Assembly: GCF_001025195.1 (NCBI RefSeq)
Contig: NZ_AP012325.1
Coordinates: 1-64,000 of the forward strand
Direction of reading: 5' to 3'
From: Bifidobacterium catenulatum DSM 16992 = JCM 1194 = LMG 11043
GTDB lineage: Bacteria > Actinomycetota > Actinomycetes > Actinomycetales > Bifidobacteriaceae
Length of the DNA: 64,000 nucleotides
Shown here: piece by piece, positions 63,429 through 64,000 of the stretch
How positions within the stretch are numbered: the stretch's first letter is position 1
Layout of the letters: every line of letters begins with the position of its first letter
Translations under genes and position numbers: made by a program
The notes under the pieces: model-generated
What the model was told of the DNA's origin: nothing
The model's database searches: none
The model's input: the letters and a program-made list of their open reading frames with translations, nothing else

Positions 63429-63476
63429 CGCCTTGCGTGTCCGATTCTGCAGAAACGGACACGCAAGGCGTTTTTT
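63429..63476 (+). terminator. fpr terminator built on a palindromic element
   Basis: CGCCTTGCG at 63429-63437 and CGCAAGGCG at 63462-63470 flank a copy of the 24-bp palindrome (63438-63461), making one long stem followed by TTTTTT. This is a functional-looking terminator 50 bases past the fpr stop. Confidence 0.9.
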
Positions 63477-63486
63477 ATCCTGTACT

Positions 63487-63561
63487 TGTCCGCTTCTGGT
63501 GAATCGGACATGTAATGTGCGCGAAGGACCTGCTGCTTGTCCGTTTCGCCAGAATCGGACA
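63487..63561. repeat. Two further palindrome copies downstream of fpr
   Basis: Degenerate copies at 63487-63510 and 63538-63561 follow the terminator copy at 49 and 51 bp spacing, giving an array of three. They are intergenic, before htpX. Confidence 0.85.
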
Positions 63562-63673
63562 TCCGGGAGAAGCTGAGCGTGCGAACTTCCGCAACTGCCC
63601 CTAGTCCTTCCCACGGCCCAGTCTCCAGCGCATATCCAGCAAAAACTCAGACTCCGTTTCTACGCTGGTGCCC

Positions 63674-64000
63674 ATGAACGGCAAATTGCAGGTGCATGGC
63701 CATTGCAATGGCTTGAAGACAACGCTGTTATTCGCGTTGATGTGGGGCGTCATCATGCTCATTTGGTGGGCGACCGGTGGCAGCCAGAGTACGCTCGGAT
63801 TCTACATTCTCATCGGTCTGGGATCGACGTTTGCCTCCTACTGGTTTTCCGACAGGCTGGCGATCGCCAGCATGCACGCGCAGGAAGTCAGCGAGCAGGA
63901 AGCGCCGGTACTGTACAAAATCGTGCGCGAACTGTCGGCGAAGGCGGGCAAACCTATGCCACGTATTTATATCGCCCCAACCATGAGTCCCAATGCGTTC
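63674..64000 (+). CDS. htpX: Zinc metalloprotease HtpX, partial
   Basis: The window cuts this gene after 109 codons. The start MNGKLQVHGHCNGLKTT, two spans (about residues 17-35 and 42-60) and the following AGKPMPRIYIAPTMSPNAF match the M48 HtpX family, membrane proteases for misfolded membrane proteins. The HEXXH motif would lie beyond the window. No clear ribosome site is seen at the ATG. Confidence 0.85.
   Translation, partial: MNGKLQVHGHCNGLKTTLLFALMWGVIMLIWWATGGSQSTLGFYILIGLGSTFASYWFSDRLAIASMHAQEVSEQEAPVLYKIVRELSAKAGKPMPRIYIAPTMSPNAF

Overview
The window looks like the replication-origin end of a Bifidobacterium chromosome, most like the B. adolescentis/catenulatum group; the species is not proven. 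The support is the order dnaA-dnaN-recF-DUF721-gyrB-gyrA-DUF3566, the high-GC codon use, actinobacterium-only families (DUF3073, DUF3566, DUF881, CrgA, FhaA/FhaB), an anaplerotic PEP carboxylase and a 2-hydroxyacid dehydrogenase. No rRNA operon, prophage, insertion sequence or CRISPR array was seen.

Layout. 1-10.8 kb: replication and topoisomerase genes, with oriC between dnaA and dnaN. 11-18 kb: NADP-glutamate dehydrogenase, MscL, a tRNA-Ile/Ala/Ala cluster, a metalloprotease-like protein, an L-2-hydroxyacid dehydrogenase, a CNNM/CBS membrane protein and a beta-carbonic anhydrase. 18-31.6 kb: PEP carboxylase, a ThrE-type exporter, PutP, TrpS, glycogen phosphorylase and a rhomboid protease. 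31.6-34 kb: an unexpected second cluster of DnaA boxes and a SAM methyltransferase. 33.7-46.1 kb: the actinobacterial growth and division locus (crgA, DUF881, sortase E, trpG/pabA, then pknB-pknA-pbpA-rodA-pstP-fhaB-fhaA on the minus strand). There Ser/Thr phosphorylation, FHA readers and a PP2C phosphatase are coupled to cell-wall synthesis, mostly by 4-bp ATGA/GTGA gene overlaps. 46-55 kb: an S9 peptidase, a two-component system with a tiny secreted-peptide gene in front of it, an alpha/beta hydrolase, a DMT transporter, tRNA-Leu and Tgt. 55-64 kb: HtrA, a heavy-metal P-type ATPase, asparaginase, ferredoxin-NADP reductase and the start of HtpX.

Four things are not explained by ordinary annotation. 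(1) A 24-bp palindromic element occurs nine times, often at 51-bp spacing. It sits between genes, serves as the stem of a terminator, and lies in frame inside two genes, where it encodes SDSAESD-like peptides; this resembles Rickettsia palindromic elements. (2) A four-box element occurs at two loci (18.06-18.25 and 55.36-55.56 kb). Each has two direct boxes facing two inverted boxes, and all four pairs have exactly 42-bp spacing. (3) A 53-residue secreted peptide with a nine-residue Cys-to-Cys loop is encoded 7 bp upstream of a LuxR-type regulator and a polytopic histidine kinase, which suggests peptide signalling. (4) Six perfect DnaA boxes lie within 264 bp, 30 kb from oriC.
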